From positions 41,309 through 105,308 of the forward strand of contig CAZUHB010000017.1 of NCBI GenBank assembly GCA_964620445.1: a DNA stretch of 64,000 bases. The letters are read 5' to 3'. Origin of the DNA: CAZUHB01 sp964620445 (GTDB lineage Bacteria > Planctomycetota > B15-G4 > CAYZWU01). Positions 17,023 through 26,277 of the stretch are shown piece after piece; positions within the stretch are counted from its first letter, which is position 1, and each line of letters opens with the position of its first letter. The position numbers were made by a program, and so were the translations under genes. The notes beneath the pieces are model-generated. The model was not told where the DNA came from. It did no database searches and saw only the letters and a list, made by a program, of their open reading frames with translations.

Positions 17023-18395
17023 TCCCCCTGATCACGCGGGAGCTGCTCGACAGGTATGACAGGCCGGGACCGCGATACACGAGCTACCCCACGGTGCCGG
17101 CGTGGACCGATTCCTTCGGCGAGACGGAGTACTGCCGCGGCCTGGCCGACCTGGCCAGGCGGCCGGGGAGAGACATCTCGGTCTACGTGCACCTCCCCTT
17201 CTGCGCGAAGAAGTGTCACTATTGCGGATGCAATTCGGTTGTTGCCGGGGGCCGGGGCGCTGTCGATGCCTACATCGACCGGCTCGAGCGCGAGATGGCG
17301 ATCGCGGCCGGCGCAATCGGCGCCGCGCGGAACGTCGCGCAGATGCACTGGGGCGGCGGCACGCCGAACTTTCTCACCGAGCGGCAACTGCGCCGCATCT
17401 CGAGCCTCGTGGAGAATGCCTTTCCGGTCGGCGCGGAAAGCGAGATCTCCGTCGAGATCGATCCCCGCCTGGCAAACCGCGGCCAGGTGAGCCTGCTGCG
17501 CGAGCTGGGATTCAACCGGATCAGCCTCGGTGTTCAGGACTTCGCGTCGGTCGTGCAGAAGGCGATCGGCAGGATCCAGTCGGAGGACCGGACGCGCCGT
17601 GTCTTCGAAGCCTGCGTCGACGCGGGATTCGCGAGCGTGAACGTCGATCTCGTCTACGGTCTGCCCGGCCAGACCGCCGAGAGCTTTGCCCACACGCTGC
17701 GTACCGTGGTCGATCTCGGTCCCGACCGGATCGCCTGTTTCGGGTACGCCCACGTGCCCTGGGTGAAGCCGAACCAGAACCTGGTCGATGTCTCCCTCAT
17801 GCCCGGCCGGTATGAAAAGTCCGCCTTCTTCCGCATGGCGATCGACGCATTCGGGGAAGCGGGTTACGAGTGGATCGGCCTCGATCACTTCGCGCGGCCC
17901 GGCGACGAGCTGGCCCTGGCGCTCGGGGAGAAGAGGCTCCACCGCAACTTCATGGGCTACACCACGCGTCCCGAGCTGCCCGCCCTCGCCTTCGGCATGA
18001 GCGGCATCAGCGACCTGGGCGATTGCTTCGCCCAGAACGATGCCGATCTCGACCGTTACCTGGCGGCTCTCGACGGGGAGCGCCTTCCGGTGGTGCGCGG
18101 TCATCGGCTCGACAGGGACGACCGCCTCAGGCGCATGGCGATCCTGAGCCTCATGTGCCATCTCGAACTGCCATTCGATCTGACGCGCGAGCGATTCGGC
18201 ACCACGATCGACGCGGCGCTGGCGCCCGAGCTGGAGCGGCTGCGCGCTTTCGAGGAGGAAGGCTTTGTTGTTTTTCACGACGATCGGATCGAGGTGACCG
18301 CGCTGGGGCGGTTCTTCCTGCGCAACCTGTGCATGGAGCTCGATGCCTACTTCGAGACCGGCTCGGACAAGCCGCTCTTCTCGAGAACGGTCTGA
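17019..18395 (+). CDS. hemN: Oxygen-independent coproporphyrinogen III oxidase (radical SAM)
   Basis: A 458-residue protein starting at the ATG that overlaps the hemE stop. It converts coproporphyrinogen III to protoporphyrinogen IX with S-adenosylmethionine and a 4Fe-4S cluster. The cluster motif is YVHLPFCAKKCHYCGCN (CxxxCxxC plus the extra Cys of true HemN); RYTSYPT, HWGGGTP and RISLGVQDF are also HemN hallmarks, as is the C-terminal RNLCM. These set it apart from HemW-type haem chaperones. Its presence shows the haem pathway can run without oxygen at this step. Confidence 0.96.
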   Translation: MIPLITRELLDRYDRPGPRYTSYPTVPAWTDSFGETEYCRGLADLARRPGRDISVYVHLPFCAKKCHYCGCNSVVAGGRGAVDAYIDRLEREMAIAAGAIGAARNVAQMHWGGGTPNFLTERQLRRISSLVENAFPVGAESEISVEIDPRLANRGQVSLLRELGFNRISLGVQDFASVVQKAIGRIQSEDRTRRVFEACVDAGFASVNVDLVYGLPGQTAESFAHTLRTVVDLGPDRIACFGYAHVPWVKPNQNLVDVSLMPGRYEKSAFFRMAIDAFGEAGYEWIGLDHFARPGDELALALGEKRLHRNFMGYTTRPELPALAFGMSGISDLGDCFAQNDADLDRYLAALDGERLPVVRGHRLDRDDRLRRMAILSLMCHLELPFDLTRERFGTTIDAALAPELERLRAFEEEGFVVFHDDRIEVTALGRFFLRNLCMELDAYFETGSDKPLFSRTV

Positions 18396-18411
18396 CCCGG
18401 GATAATGAATC

Positions 18412-19527
18412 ATGATCGTGACACGGAAGGCGGCGGAATCGACCAGCGCGCGGCGCGATCCGCTCGACCGGCAAACGCCCACCGGGCTGTTGCTGGCCGG
18501 AATGGGCGGGCCTGACGGTCCCGACTCGGTGGCACCCTTCCTGCGCAATCTCTTTGCCGATCCGGCTGTCCTCCCCATGCCGCGGCTCGTCGCGCGCCTC
18601 GTGGGCTTCCTGATCGTGCGGCGGCGGATCGACAAGGTCAGAGCGCGTTACGAGGCGATCGGCTGCGGCGGCGGATCGCCCCAGCTCGGCTGGGCGCGGG
18701 CGCAGTGCGCCGAGCTGGCCCGGCTCATGGCCGATCAGGGAATCGCCGTCGATGCCGTACCCGCCATGCGCTACTGGCATCCTTTTGCCGACGAGGCGAT
18801 CGAAGGCCTCCTCGGCCGGGGAGCGCGGCAGTTCGCCGTGGTGCCCGCTTATCCCCAGTACGCGGGAGCCACCACGGGCAGCGCGTTGCGCGCCGTTCGA
18901 AAGGCGCTGGCGCGCAGGGCGCCCGATGCGGCCCTTCACGAGATCACCCACTGGCACAGGCTGACCGGTTACGTCGACGCTCTCGCCAACCGGGCCGCGC
19001 CCGTGCTGCAGCGCTGGGCGGGCAGGGGCCGCGATCCGGCCGGGTGCGCGCTCCTCTGCGTGGCCCACTCCCTACCCGAACGCTTCCTGATCGAGGGGGA
19101 TCCCTACGTGGACCAAACCCGCGCCACGGTGGCAGAACTGAAGGAGAGGCTCCGTATCCTCATGGTCCGTCACGCCGACTGGTGGGAGCGCCTGCCGGGC
19201 GGCGAGAGGCCGCTGCTCGCTTTCCAGAGCAAGGTGGGGCCGGTCAAATGGGTGGGACCTTCGGTGAAGGACGAGGTGCTCCGCCTCGCGGAGGCGGGAT
19301 GCCGCTCCCTGATCGTGCTGCCCGTGAGTTTCACCTGCGAGCATATCGAAACCCTGCACGAGCTCGACATCGAACTCGCGGCCAAGGCGCGCGGCGCGGG
19401 GATCGAGGAGTTCGTCCGTTGCGAGGCGCTGAACGTGGACAGGGGCTGGCTCGAGTCTCTGGCCGGTTTTCTCGTCCGGAACCTTTTCGCGCCGGCGCGC
19501 CGCGAGGCGGTGGAGGCATGCCGATGA
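18412..19527 (+). CDS. hemH: Ferrochelatase
   Basis: A 371-residue protein that inserts Fe2+ into protoporphyrin IX. The active-site regions are present: AHSLPERFLIEGDPY around the catalytic His, FQSKVGPVKWVGPS, and the signature LIVLPVSFTCEHIETLHELD with the conserved Glu/His. The N-terminal 25 residues are extra and polar; ATG 18412 is kept as the first start after hemN, with a 16-base gap. It sits between hemN and hemG, before the gene that makes its substrate, as is common in haem operons. Confidence 0.95.
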   Translation: MIVTRKAAESTSARRDPLDRQTPTGLLLAGMGGPDGPDSVAPFLRNLFADPAVLPMPRLVARLVGFLIVRRRIDKVRARYEAIGCGGGSPQLGWARAQCAELARLMADQGIAVDAVPAMRYWHPFADEAIEGLLGRGARQFAVVPAYPQYAGATTGSALRAVRKALARRAPDAALHEITHWHRLTGYVDALANRAAPVLQRWAGRGRDPAGCALLCVAHSLPERFLIEGDPYVDQTRATVAELKERLRILMVRHADWWERLPGGERPLLAFQSKVGPVKWVGPSVKDEVLRLAEAGCRSLIVLPVSFTCEHIETLHELDIELAAKARGAGIEEFVRCEALNVDRGWLESLAGFLVRNLFAPARREAVEACR

Positions 19528-21026
19528 ATGCCGGCCAAATACCCGTTGCGGTGATCGGCGGAGGGATCGCGGGCCTGGCAACAGCCTTCAACCTGGAGAG
19601 GCGCGCCGCCAGGAGCGGCCTCCCCCTGCGCGTCACCCTCTTCGAGAGCCGGAGCGATGTGGGCGGCCACCTGCGCACGATCCGGCAACAGGGCTTTACG
19701 ATCGAGGAGGGGCCCAATGGTTTTCTCGACAGCGAGCCGGCGACCCTTCGCCTCGTGAGCGCCCTCGGCCTGGATGGCGAGCTCGTGCGGAGCCGCGATG
19801 CGGCGCGCCACCGATTTCTGCTCAAGAATGGCCGGCTGAGCGAGCTGCCCCTTTCGCCGGGCGGCTTTGTCAGAACGGACCTGCTCTCCTTTCGGGCGAA
19901 GCTGCGCGTGGCGTGCGAGCTGTTCATCCGGGCCCGCGCCGATCTCGGCCGTGCCGCCGACCGTCCGGAGGGGGACGAGACGGTGTACGAATTCGGCTGC
20001 CGCCGCCTGGGCCGGGACTTTGCCGAGACCTTTCTCGATCCGATGGTCAAGGGGGTATTCGGCGGCGACGCGCGCACCCTCAGCCTGGCCGCGGCTTTCC
20101 CGCGCATGGTCGAGCTGGAGCGCGAACACGGCGGCCTTTTCCGGGCGCTCTTCAGGCTGTCGCGGGAACGCAAGAGGAAGGGTCGCGGCGCGGCGGCGCC
20201 CGGCCCCTCGGGAACGCTCCATTCCTTTGCAGGGGGGATCGGCGTTTTGCCCGAAGCGCTGAGACGCGCAAACCGTGCGCTGGGAAGCGCAAGCCGTGCG
20301 CTCGGAAGCGCATGTCGCGCGGAGATCCTCACCGGCCGGCGTGTGGAATCGGTGGAGCGGCGTGGAGGGTCATGGTCGATCCGCGCCGGCGGTCGCGCGT
20401 ACGGCCCCTTCGCCGCCGTGATCGACGCGTCACCCGCCCACGCGGCCTGTCGCCACCTGGCTGACCGGGAGATCTCCGATCTGCTCGCGGGCATCCCCTA
20501 CGCGCCCATGGCGGTGATCTCCCTCGCCTTCGACCGGCGCCGAGTGGGCCACGACCTGAAGGGATTCGGCATGCTGATTCCCACGAGCGAGAAGCGCCGC
20601 CTCCTGGGTGCCCTCTGGACGACGAGCATCTTCGACGGCCGCGCCCCCGAGGGCAAGGTGCTGCTCCGCGTCATGGCCGGCGGTGCGGCCGATCCGGATC
20701 TGGTGGCCTATCGCGACGCCCGGCTCCTGGCACTCTGCGCCGACGAGCTGGGCGGTCTTCTGCGATTCTGCGGCGAACCGGAGCATGTCTGGATCGTGCG
20801 CCACGAGAGAGCGATCGCCCAGTACACGCGAGGCCACCTGGCGCGGCTCGCCGCCATCGACCGGGCGCTGGCGCGCATGCCGGGATTGTTTCTGACCGGG
20901 AGTTCCTACCGTGGCGTGTCGATCAACCATTGCGTGGCCGAGGCGGAAAGAACGGCGGAGGCTGTCTGGGATCATCTGGAAAGTTCGGAGGCAGGCACGG
21001 TCGCGGTTGCGTGTGCGTCCGCATGA
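19524..21026 (+). CDS. hemG: Protoporphyrinogen oxidase, HemY type
   Basis: A 500-residue FAD protein. The ATG at 19524 overlaps the hemH stop (ATGA) and has GGAGG seven bases before it; an ATG six bases earlier is too close to that site. It has the dinucleotide-binding motif VAVIGGGIAGLATAFNLE, the glycine-rich ESRSDVGGHLRT, the middle signature GFVRTDLLSFRAK and the C-terminal GLFLTGSSYRGVSINHCVAEAE. It oxidises protoporphyrinogen IX to protoporphyrin IX, normally with O2 as acceptor. An insertion at about residues 249-265 consists of a tandem 21-bp repeat (RALGSAS/RALGSAC). The gene closes the hemE-N-H-G operon. Confidence 0.95.
   Translation: MNAGQIPVAVIGGGIAGLATAFNLERRAARSGLPLRVTLFESRSDVGGHLRTIRQQGFTIEEGPNGFLDSEPATLRLVSALGLDGELVRSRDAARHRFLLKNGRLSELPLSPGGFVRTDLLSFRAKLRVACELFIRARADLGRAADRPEGDETVYEFGCRRLGRDFAETFLDPMVKGVFGGDARTLSLAAAFPRMVELEREHGGLFRALFRLSRERKRKGRGAAAPGPSGTLHSFAGGIGVLPEALRRANRALGSASRALGSACRAEILTGRRVESVERRGGSWSIRAGGRAYGPFAAVIDASPAHAACRHLADREISDLLAGIPYAPMAVISLAFDRRRVGHDLKGFGMLIPTSEKRRLLGALWTTSIFDGRAPEGKVLLRVMAGGAADPDLVAYRDARLLALCADELGGLLRFCGEPEHVWIVRHERAIAQYTRGHLARLAAIDRALARMPGLFLTGSSYRGVSINHCVAEAERTAEAVWDHLESSEAGTVAVACASA
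20267..20320 (+). repeat. 21-bp tandem repeat inside hemG
   Basis: Two full copies (20267-20287 and 20288-20308) differing at two positions, followed by a decayed partial copy. They are in frame and code for repeated R-A-L-G-S-A-like heptads. The length is a multiple of three, so the reading frame is kept. Confidence 0.75.
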
Positions 21027-21054
21027 GGAGGGCGCGGATGGGGCCGTTCGCCAC

Positions 21055-21705
21055 TCACACCCGCCGTCCGCGGACCGTGACGATCTCGTGGGGGTAGACG
21101 AACCGTCCCCCCGTGCCGATTCCCGAGTCATGACCCTTCTCGAACCGCTGCACGATCTCGTGGGCGAACCGACCCTCGAACAGCCGTCCGAGGAGAGCGT
21201 CGTCGATGACCTGCGGCTCGCACCGCGTGGCCGTTTCCTGATAGTTGACGGAGAGAACGATCTCGCCGCCGGGATGGAGGATCCTGTGGATCTCGTCCAC
21301 GGCCGCGTCGAGATCGTCCAGATGGTCGAGAGCGTTGCGCGAGACCGCCACGTCGATCGCGCCGCTGGCGAGGGGGATCTCCTCCGCGCCGCACGAGAGA
21401 TAGGTGACCCCGTGGCGCTTCATGTCGAAGAGCTTCCGGTAGCGGTCGAGGAGCGGATCGATCCCGAACCGCTGTCTCGCCTCGAAGAGACCGATCGCTC
21501 CGTGCGGGCCGCACCCGATGTCGGCCACGACCTTGCCGCCGAAGGTGCTCCGCTCGATCCCGAGATAATAGCAGTAGAGTCGATGGTAGAGATCGCGCCA
21601 GTAGTCGATCCCGCCTTCCGTTGCGAAGAGCTTTTTCCAGAAGCGGAGCTCGCGGTCGTTCTTGACCTTCTTCTTGCCGAAGAGCAGGCTCTTGAGCTTG
21701 TTCAT
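21055..21705 (-). CDS. SAM-dependent class I methyltransferase
   Basis: A 216-residue protein with the Rossmann-type methyltransferase core: motif I VVADIGCGPHGAIG (about 58-71), an acidic residue closing the second strand in FGIDPLL, motif II/III GAEEIPLASGAIDVAVSRNALDHLDD and motif IV region LHPGGEIVLSVNYQET. It resembles Methyltransf_11/25 members. The basic N-terminus (LFGKKKVKNDRELRFWKKL) is unusual. It ends 28 bases from the convergent hemG and starts 13 bases downstream of the stop of the DUF3604 gene at 21719, so it is probably co-transcribed with that gene. The substrate is unknown. Confidence 0.85.
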   Translation of the reverse strand: MNKLKSLLFGKKKVKNDRELRFWKKLFATEGGIDYWRDLYHRLYCYYLGIERSTFGGKVVADIGCGPHGAIGLFEARQRFGIDPLLDRYRKLFDMKRHGVTYLSCGAEEIPLASGAIDVAVSRNALDHLDDLDAAVDEIHRILHPGGEIVLSVNYQETATRCEPQVIDDALLGRLFEGRFAHEIVQRFEKGHDSGIGTGGRFVYPHEIVTVRGRRV

Positions 21706-21718
21706 TCGAACTCCCGAT

Positions 21719-23581
21719 CTATTTCCGTGTCACCCACACGGGCGAGGACCAGGCCATGGAACCGTTCTTCTGGGTGATCTTGGTCATGTACCACGACGTG
21801 CCCTCGGGAGGGTCCGTGTCCTCCACGAGGAGAACCACCTCGACCCCGTCGCATTCGTGGCGGAAGCAGACCGAGCCGTTGCGGATCACCTCGACCTTGT
21901 CGAGTTCGTCCGTTCCCACGGCGTGAACCATGACAGGCACGTTCTTGCCCGGCCAGGCGACCTCCGATCCCATGGGAGCGTCGGCCGTGCGCGAGAAGAG
22001 AATGATCTTCTCCCCGCTCGTCCCGTAGACGTGGCGCCTCTTGAATGCGTCCCACACCGCCTCGCGCGTCAGCTCGGGCGCGAAGAGCCCGAAGATGCCG
22101 CCCGTGGGCGCGCCCAGCGTGCGCTGTCCGGGGTGGCCGTCGTGGGTGTCGCCCGAGCTGATGATGCCGAGCTTGTAGCCCCGGTTGAGAGCGTCGAAGA
22201 CGAAGGCGCCCCTCATCGGCCGGTAAACGCACGACGCGCCCCCGTAGCTTTCCGACGAGCCGTGGACGGAACAGATCTCCACGAGCCACTCCTTCTTCCC
22301 GGGAGCGTGCGACCAGTCGGTCGGAATCGGACCGCCCCCCGAGTGGTGGGCGATCGTCATCGCCTCGTACGGTTCGAGGCACTTCCAGAGCGCCTCCGGC
22401 GTGCGGCTCTTCTCGTCGATGCAGCTGAATATCGGGCCGTCGCCGTCCCTGTAGTAGACATTGCGGTGGCCCGTCTCCCAGTTGGTCCACTCGTATCCGA
22501 GAAAGGTGACGAACGAACCGGGCTCGTGGGCTTCGCCCGCGGCGCGCTTGATCCTCTCCCACGGTTCGCCTTCGATCGGGAAGGTCCCGTACGAGTCGTG
22601 GTCGGTGAGCGCGGCGATGTCGAGGCGCGAGACATCCCTTGCGAAAGCGTAGTAATCCTCCGGCGTGCCCGTGCCGTCGGAGAGCCGCGTGTGTCCGTGA
22701 ATGTCGCCGAAGTAGAGGTTGAACCTCCGTTCGCCCTTGCGGCAGAGAAGCGGGTTGCTCCTGGCTTGCAGCGCGCGCGATTCGACGGCGTTCACCTCGA
22801 AAAAGTAGACCCCCTCGTCGCCGGGCACGGTGATCCGGCAGGTGCGCGCCGCGGGCCGCGTCGATTCCCGAGGGGGGTCCGGAAGGGAGATCTCGCGCAC
22901 CGTCTCCCCGTTGCTGGCGATGCGGACGCGAAAGGTCTCGTCCTCCGGAAAGAGCGTCCAGTTCCCCAACCGGTCGACGCACGCGACCGAGAGCTCGATC
23001 TCCTCGCCCGGCCGCGCCTGGCTGGGTACGTTCACCTCGAGCCTCTCCGCGGGCCAGGGCAGGAGCGCGATGCGCGGCGAATCGGGAACGACGGCGTAGT
23101 GCCCGTCCCCCTCGGCGTCGACCATGACCTGGAAGAGCTCCTCCCTTTCGGCATATTTGTCGGCCAGCGCGTTGCGGTAGACGAAGCGCAACGAGTCGCC
23201 GGGGCGCAGACCCTCTCCGCCGGCGCGGACCGCGATCCGGTTCAGCTCGAGCGCCTCCACCTCGATCGCCCGATCGGCCGGCGTCGGGGCGACCTCGACG
23301 TAACCGGGGGATGCCTCGTTTTTGCTCTGGGCGGTGGACCATCCCCACCAGGGCGAAACCTGCAGGATGACGAAACCGCCCGGCTGAACGCCCGGATCGA
23401 CGGCGGTCCACGTGATGGTCCACGTCTGGCGCGACATCACGGGCACCGGTCCGGCAGGATCGACGGTGACCGTGCCCAGGCCGTCCGCCTCGGACGGAGC
23501 GCACACGAGAGGCGGCTGCAGCTTCGCAAAGGGGCTCGAGCTTCCGGAAGGATCTCCCGCTCCGGTGGAACCGCCGTTCAC
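21719..23581 (-). CDS. DUF3604/PHP-domain lipoprotein-like protein, start codon uncertain
   Basis: The first standard start is a GTG at 23581, giving 620 residues, but the frame stays open upstream and there encodes a hydrophobic lipoprotein signal ending in a lipobox (ATLLLILICFLAGC) that no ATG, GTG or TTG precedes before the next stop (about 23730). The true start is probably upstream, at a non-standard codon or at a base called wrongly. The body has a beta-rich N-terminal part and a DUF3604 PHP-like hydrolase domain with FGDIHGHTRLSDGTG and AALTDHDSYG, carrying His and Asp metal ligands, plus HHSGGGP and ISSGDTHDG further on. DUF3604 proteins are related to polymerase and histidinol phosphatases; the substrate is unknown. 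It is followed by the methyltransferase at 21055. Confidence 0.83.
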   Translation of the reverse strand: MNGGSTGAGDPSGSSSPFAKLQPPLVCAPSEADGLGTVTVDPAGPVPVMSRQTWTITWTAVDPGVQPGGFVILQVSPWWGWSTAQSKNEASPGYVEVAPTPADRAIEVEALELNRIAVRAGGEGLRPGDSLRFVYRNALADKYAEREELFQVMVDAEGDGHYAVVPDSPRIALLPWPAERLEVNVPSQARPGEEIELSVACVDRLGNWTLFPEDETFRVRIASNGETVREISLPDPPRESTRPAARTCRITVPGDEGVYFFEVNAVESRALQARSNPLLCRKGERRFNLYFGDIHGHTRLSDGTGTPEDYYAFARDVSRLDIAALTDHDSYGTFPIEGEPWERIKRAAGEAHEPGSFVTFLGYEWTNWETGHRNVYYRDGDGPIFSCIDEKSRTPEALWKCLEPYEAMTIAHHSGGGPIPTDWSHAPGKKEWLVEICSVHGSSESYGGASCVYRPMRGAFVFDALNRGYKLGIISSGDTHDGHPGQRTLGAPTGGIFGLFAPELTREAVWDAFKRRHVYGTSGEKIILFSRTADAPMGSEVAWPGKNVPVMVHAVGTDELDKVEVIRNGSVCFRHECDGVEVVLLVEDTDPPEGTSWYMTKITQKNGSMAWSSPVWVTRK

Positions 23582-23783
23582 GCCCGCCGCGGGCCCGGCG
23601 GTCTCATCGCCGCAGCCGGCAAGAAAACAGATCAGAATCAGAAGTAGGGTCGCGATCAGGAGGGAACCGCCTTTCGTTCTCGCCCGATATGGGACGGATA
23701 TCAGTAACCGGATTTTGTCGATTTCACCTGTCTAGTGATAGCATTTAGCGATCTGAATTTCGCGGCAAAATATCCGGTCCCTG

Positions 23784-25001
23784 TCACAACTCCATCACCT
23801 TGTCGATCTCGGGCTGCCTGAAGAGCGGCTCGAGCGAGTTGACCGGTGTGAAGGTGGTGGCGCCCTCCTCCTTGCGGCAGAGCACGAGATGGTCGCGGCT
23901 GAACATGTTGGCCAGGAGCGGCGAGTGGGTGTTCATGACCACCTGGTGCCGGTCGCGGCCCGTGCGTTCGTGGAGGATTTCGGCCAGGATCTCGAGGCGG
24001 GCGGGGTGCACGCCGTTCTCCGGTTCTTCGACGCCGATGAGCGCGTCGGGCGCGCTGCCGGCGATCACGGCGAGCAGCCCCGCCACGCGCAGGGTGCCGG
24101 CCGACGCGACGCGCGCCGGAAGTGTCTTGCCGTTCTCGCGGATCAGGAGCCGCAGGTCGCCCGTGCTCGTGTACGAGACATCGACCCCCTTCACGTCGGG
24201 CACGAGGCGGTTCAGGTTGCGGTTCAGCTCGGCGAAATCGTCGGGCCGCTGCGCCTTGAGCGTGTTCAGGCAGGCGGCGAGACCATCGCCCAGCGGGCCG
24301 GGAAGGAAGCGCTCGACCAGGGAGGAGTCGGCCGCGAGCCGGCTCGGATTGAGGTGAAAAAAGTTCCACCCCGCCACCTCCTCGCAAAAGGCGGCCACGT
24401 GCGGATGGTGGGGGATGTAGAGCGGCGAGGACACGGCCGTGCCGCGGGTGCGCGTGGGCACGACCTGATCCTGCCCCTCCATGCGCGCCCGGATCTCGCC
24501 CGACTCCTTGGCGATGAAGGGTTCCCGTCCGAGACGCGGCATTCCGTCGCGGCGGATGGCGGTGAGCTTCTCGTCCTTCACGCGCAGGCTGCCCGTGTCG
24601 GTGGAGAACTCGACGGTGAGCGCGTACCGGAGGAACTTCTCCACCACCTTGCGCCGCGACCCGGCGTGCTCTCCGGCTGTGCGCACCGATTCCTCGACGC
24701 GCGCCATTGCTCTTGGAGAGAGCCAGACATCGACCTCGAAGGTGAAGGAGGTCTTCTTTTCCTTGAGCAGCTCGGAGAGCCCCCCGTCGGTGAGGCGGAA
24801 TGCCTCGATCGCCGCGCCGCGGTGGGATTCGATCGCCTCGGAAAGCGTGGGGCGGAGCGCCATGCGTTTCAAGAGTCCGAGAGCGTCGAAGGCGTTCGTC
24901 TTCCCCGATGCGTTCGGGCCGAAGAGAACGGTCAGCGGTTCGAGAGGGAGTTCGGCATTATCGAAAGACTTGTACCCCCTGATTCTGAAGCGGCGGATCA
25001 T
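23784..25001 (-). CDS. AAA family ATPase of the RecF/OLD-like AAA_21 group
   Basis: A 405-residue ABC-type ATPase. Walker A is FGPNASGKTN (28-36), the ABC signature is VASAGTLRVAG (about 300), Walker B is LIGVEEPENGVHPARLE and the H-loop is VMNTHSPLLANMF. This is the SMC/RecF-like layout of single-chain AAA_21 proteins found in overcoming-lysogenization-like and anti-phage systems, but also in solitary housekeeping forms. There is no Toprim domain in the protein and no nuclease, DUF4276 or methylase gene next to it, so a defence role is not supported. Its ATG follows a GGAGG ribosome site within GGGAGGGAATCAG. Confidence 0.85.
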   Translation of the reverse strand: MIRRFRIRGYKSFDNAELPLEPLTVLFGPNASGKTNAFDALGLLKRMALRPTLSEAIESHRGAAIEAFRLTDGGLSELLKEKKTSFTFEVDVWLSPRAMARVEESVRTAGEHAGSRRKVVEKFLRYALTVEFSTDTGSLRVKDEKLTAIRRDGMPRLGREPFIAKESGEIRARMEGQDQVVPTRTRGTAVSSPLYIPHHPHVAAFCEEVAGWNFFHLNPSRLAADSSLVERFLPGPLGDGLAACLNTLKAQRPDDFAELNRNLNRLVPDVKGVDVSYTSTGDLRLLIRENGKTLPARVASAGTLRVAGLLAVIAGSAPDALIGVEEPENGVHPARLEILAEILHERTGRDRHQVVMNTHSPLLANMFSRDHLVLCRKEEGATTFTPVNSLEPLFRQPEIDKVMEL

Positions 25002-25020
25002 CTGATTCCCTCCTGATTGT

Positions 25021-26160
25021 TCAACCTTCCTCGTCGAGCGCCTCCCGCTCCTTCAGCCAGTCCGGCTTCTCCAGTTCGATCTTGGCGATTTCCATCCTGG
25101 CCGGATCATCGGTTCCCAGGCCGCGCACCGCGGCCGTGGCGATGTGCTTCGCCTCGCGGCCCGGAGCCTGGGTGATGTGGTTCATTGCCTTGGCAAGGGG
25201 GACGAGGCCTTTTTCCTCGCGCGCCTTCACGATCCACTCGTGGCCGATCGCGTCGACGGCGACCGGATCGGTGGAGAGGAGGATCTTGTCACACTTGAAA
25301 ATCATGTCCATGCGGGTCGCACGGGGACTCCCGTCGGCGACACCCTGCAGCGCGTCGAGAATGTGCAGTCTTAGCTTCTTGCGCAGGGACGGAATGCCGA
25401 CGATGTCGGCGATATACGGATCGCAGCAGTTGTCGTGGCAAAGCCAGGGCGTGTCGATCACGGCATGGGATATGTTCTTGAGCGCCAGGGTGACGCCCGC
25501 GCAGGCGTGGTCCTTGAGCACGGGCAGGTTGATGATCGCCGTGATCTTGTTCGCGACCAGCTCGGCGAGCTTGATCTTGCCCCAGGGAAACTCGATCGGC
25601 TCCGTGCCGTACCCGGGAAGAGGCTTGCCGTCCATGTAGTGCTCGCGCCGCAACGCGGGTGTGCACGCCGCCCGGCGCAGTCCGCCCTCGTCGGGATGGA
25701 GGGTGACGTCGATCTTCGAAAGGTAGAATTTGTCGAAGTACTCCTCCACCTGCTCCCAGAGGAGGATGTTCTCGTCGGGCACGCCCGCCAGGCGCACGCC
25801 GTCGGCAACGGTTTCGAGGATCGCCCGGTGCGTGCCCATGATCCTCTGGCCGGCGCCGTTCGGCTTGAGCCCCACTACATCGTCCGGTTCGACGAAACAG
25901 GCCCACGCCTCCTTGAGCGTCTTCTTGCCCGTCAGCTCCATGATCCCCTTTTCGATCATCTCGCGCACCCGGTCGTCGTCCGCCGTGCGGGGATTGATCA
26001 TAACCCCGGGCGCGTGAACCTCGACGACGCGGCTCTTCGCGGAGCCGGCATTCTCGTCCGACTGGGCGAGCAGTTCCGTCGAGGCGGGAAGCAGACTCAG
26101 CGACGCGCCGGTGGCGGCGGTCCGCTTGATGAAATCTCTGCGGTTCAGTTTGTCCGACAT
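25021..26160 (-). CDS. Tat-exported DUF362 protein
   Basis: A 379-residue protein. NRRDFIKRTAATGASLSLLP at the N-terminus is a twin-arginine signal; GVMINPRTADDDRVREMIEKG, VGLKPNGAGQRIMGTH, INLPVLKDHACAGVTLALKNI and the LSTDPVAVDAIGHEW region belong to DUF362, a family sometimes fused to ferredoxin domains and of unknown reaction. Here no 4Fe-4S ferredoxin motif is present; the CCD and CHDNC cysteines are scattered. It is 19 bases upstream of the AAA ATPase in the same direction and may share its mRNA. Confidence 0.85.
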   Translation of the reverse strand: MSDKLNRRDFIKRTAATGASLSLLPASTELLAQSDENAGSAKSRVVEVHAPGVMINPRTADDDRVREMIEKGIMELTGKKTLKEAWACFVEPDDVVGLKPNGAGQRIMGTHRAILETVADGVRLAGVPDENILLWEQVEEYFDKFYLSKIDVTLHPDEGGLRRAACTPALRREHYMDGKPLPGYGTEPIEFPWGKIKLAELVANKITAIINLPVLKDHACAGVTLALKNISHAVIDTPWLCHDNCCDPYIADIVGIPSLRKKLRLHILDALQGVADGSPRATRMDMIFKCDKILLSTDPVAVDAIGHEWIVKAREEKGLVPLAKAMNHITQAPGREAKHIATAAVRGLGTDDPARMEIAKIELEKPDWLKEREALDEEG

Positions 26161-26277
26161 GAGAGTCTCTCCAGTTGTTGAACGTCCGGGGGAGTCGGTT
26201 CGACCCGGTTCAGCGTACAGTCAGCACGCTCTTGAAGAAAGGATAAAAACGCGGCAGACGCGACAGACCGGGGCCTG

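Noticed and set aside
18705..19523. Open frame continuous with hemG over the hemH gene
   Set aside because: It is an alternative frame of hemH; the hemG start at 19524 has GGAGG and begins directly with the FAD motif.
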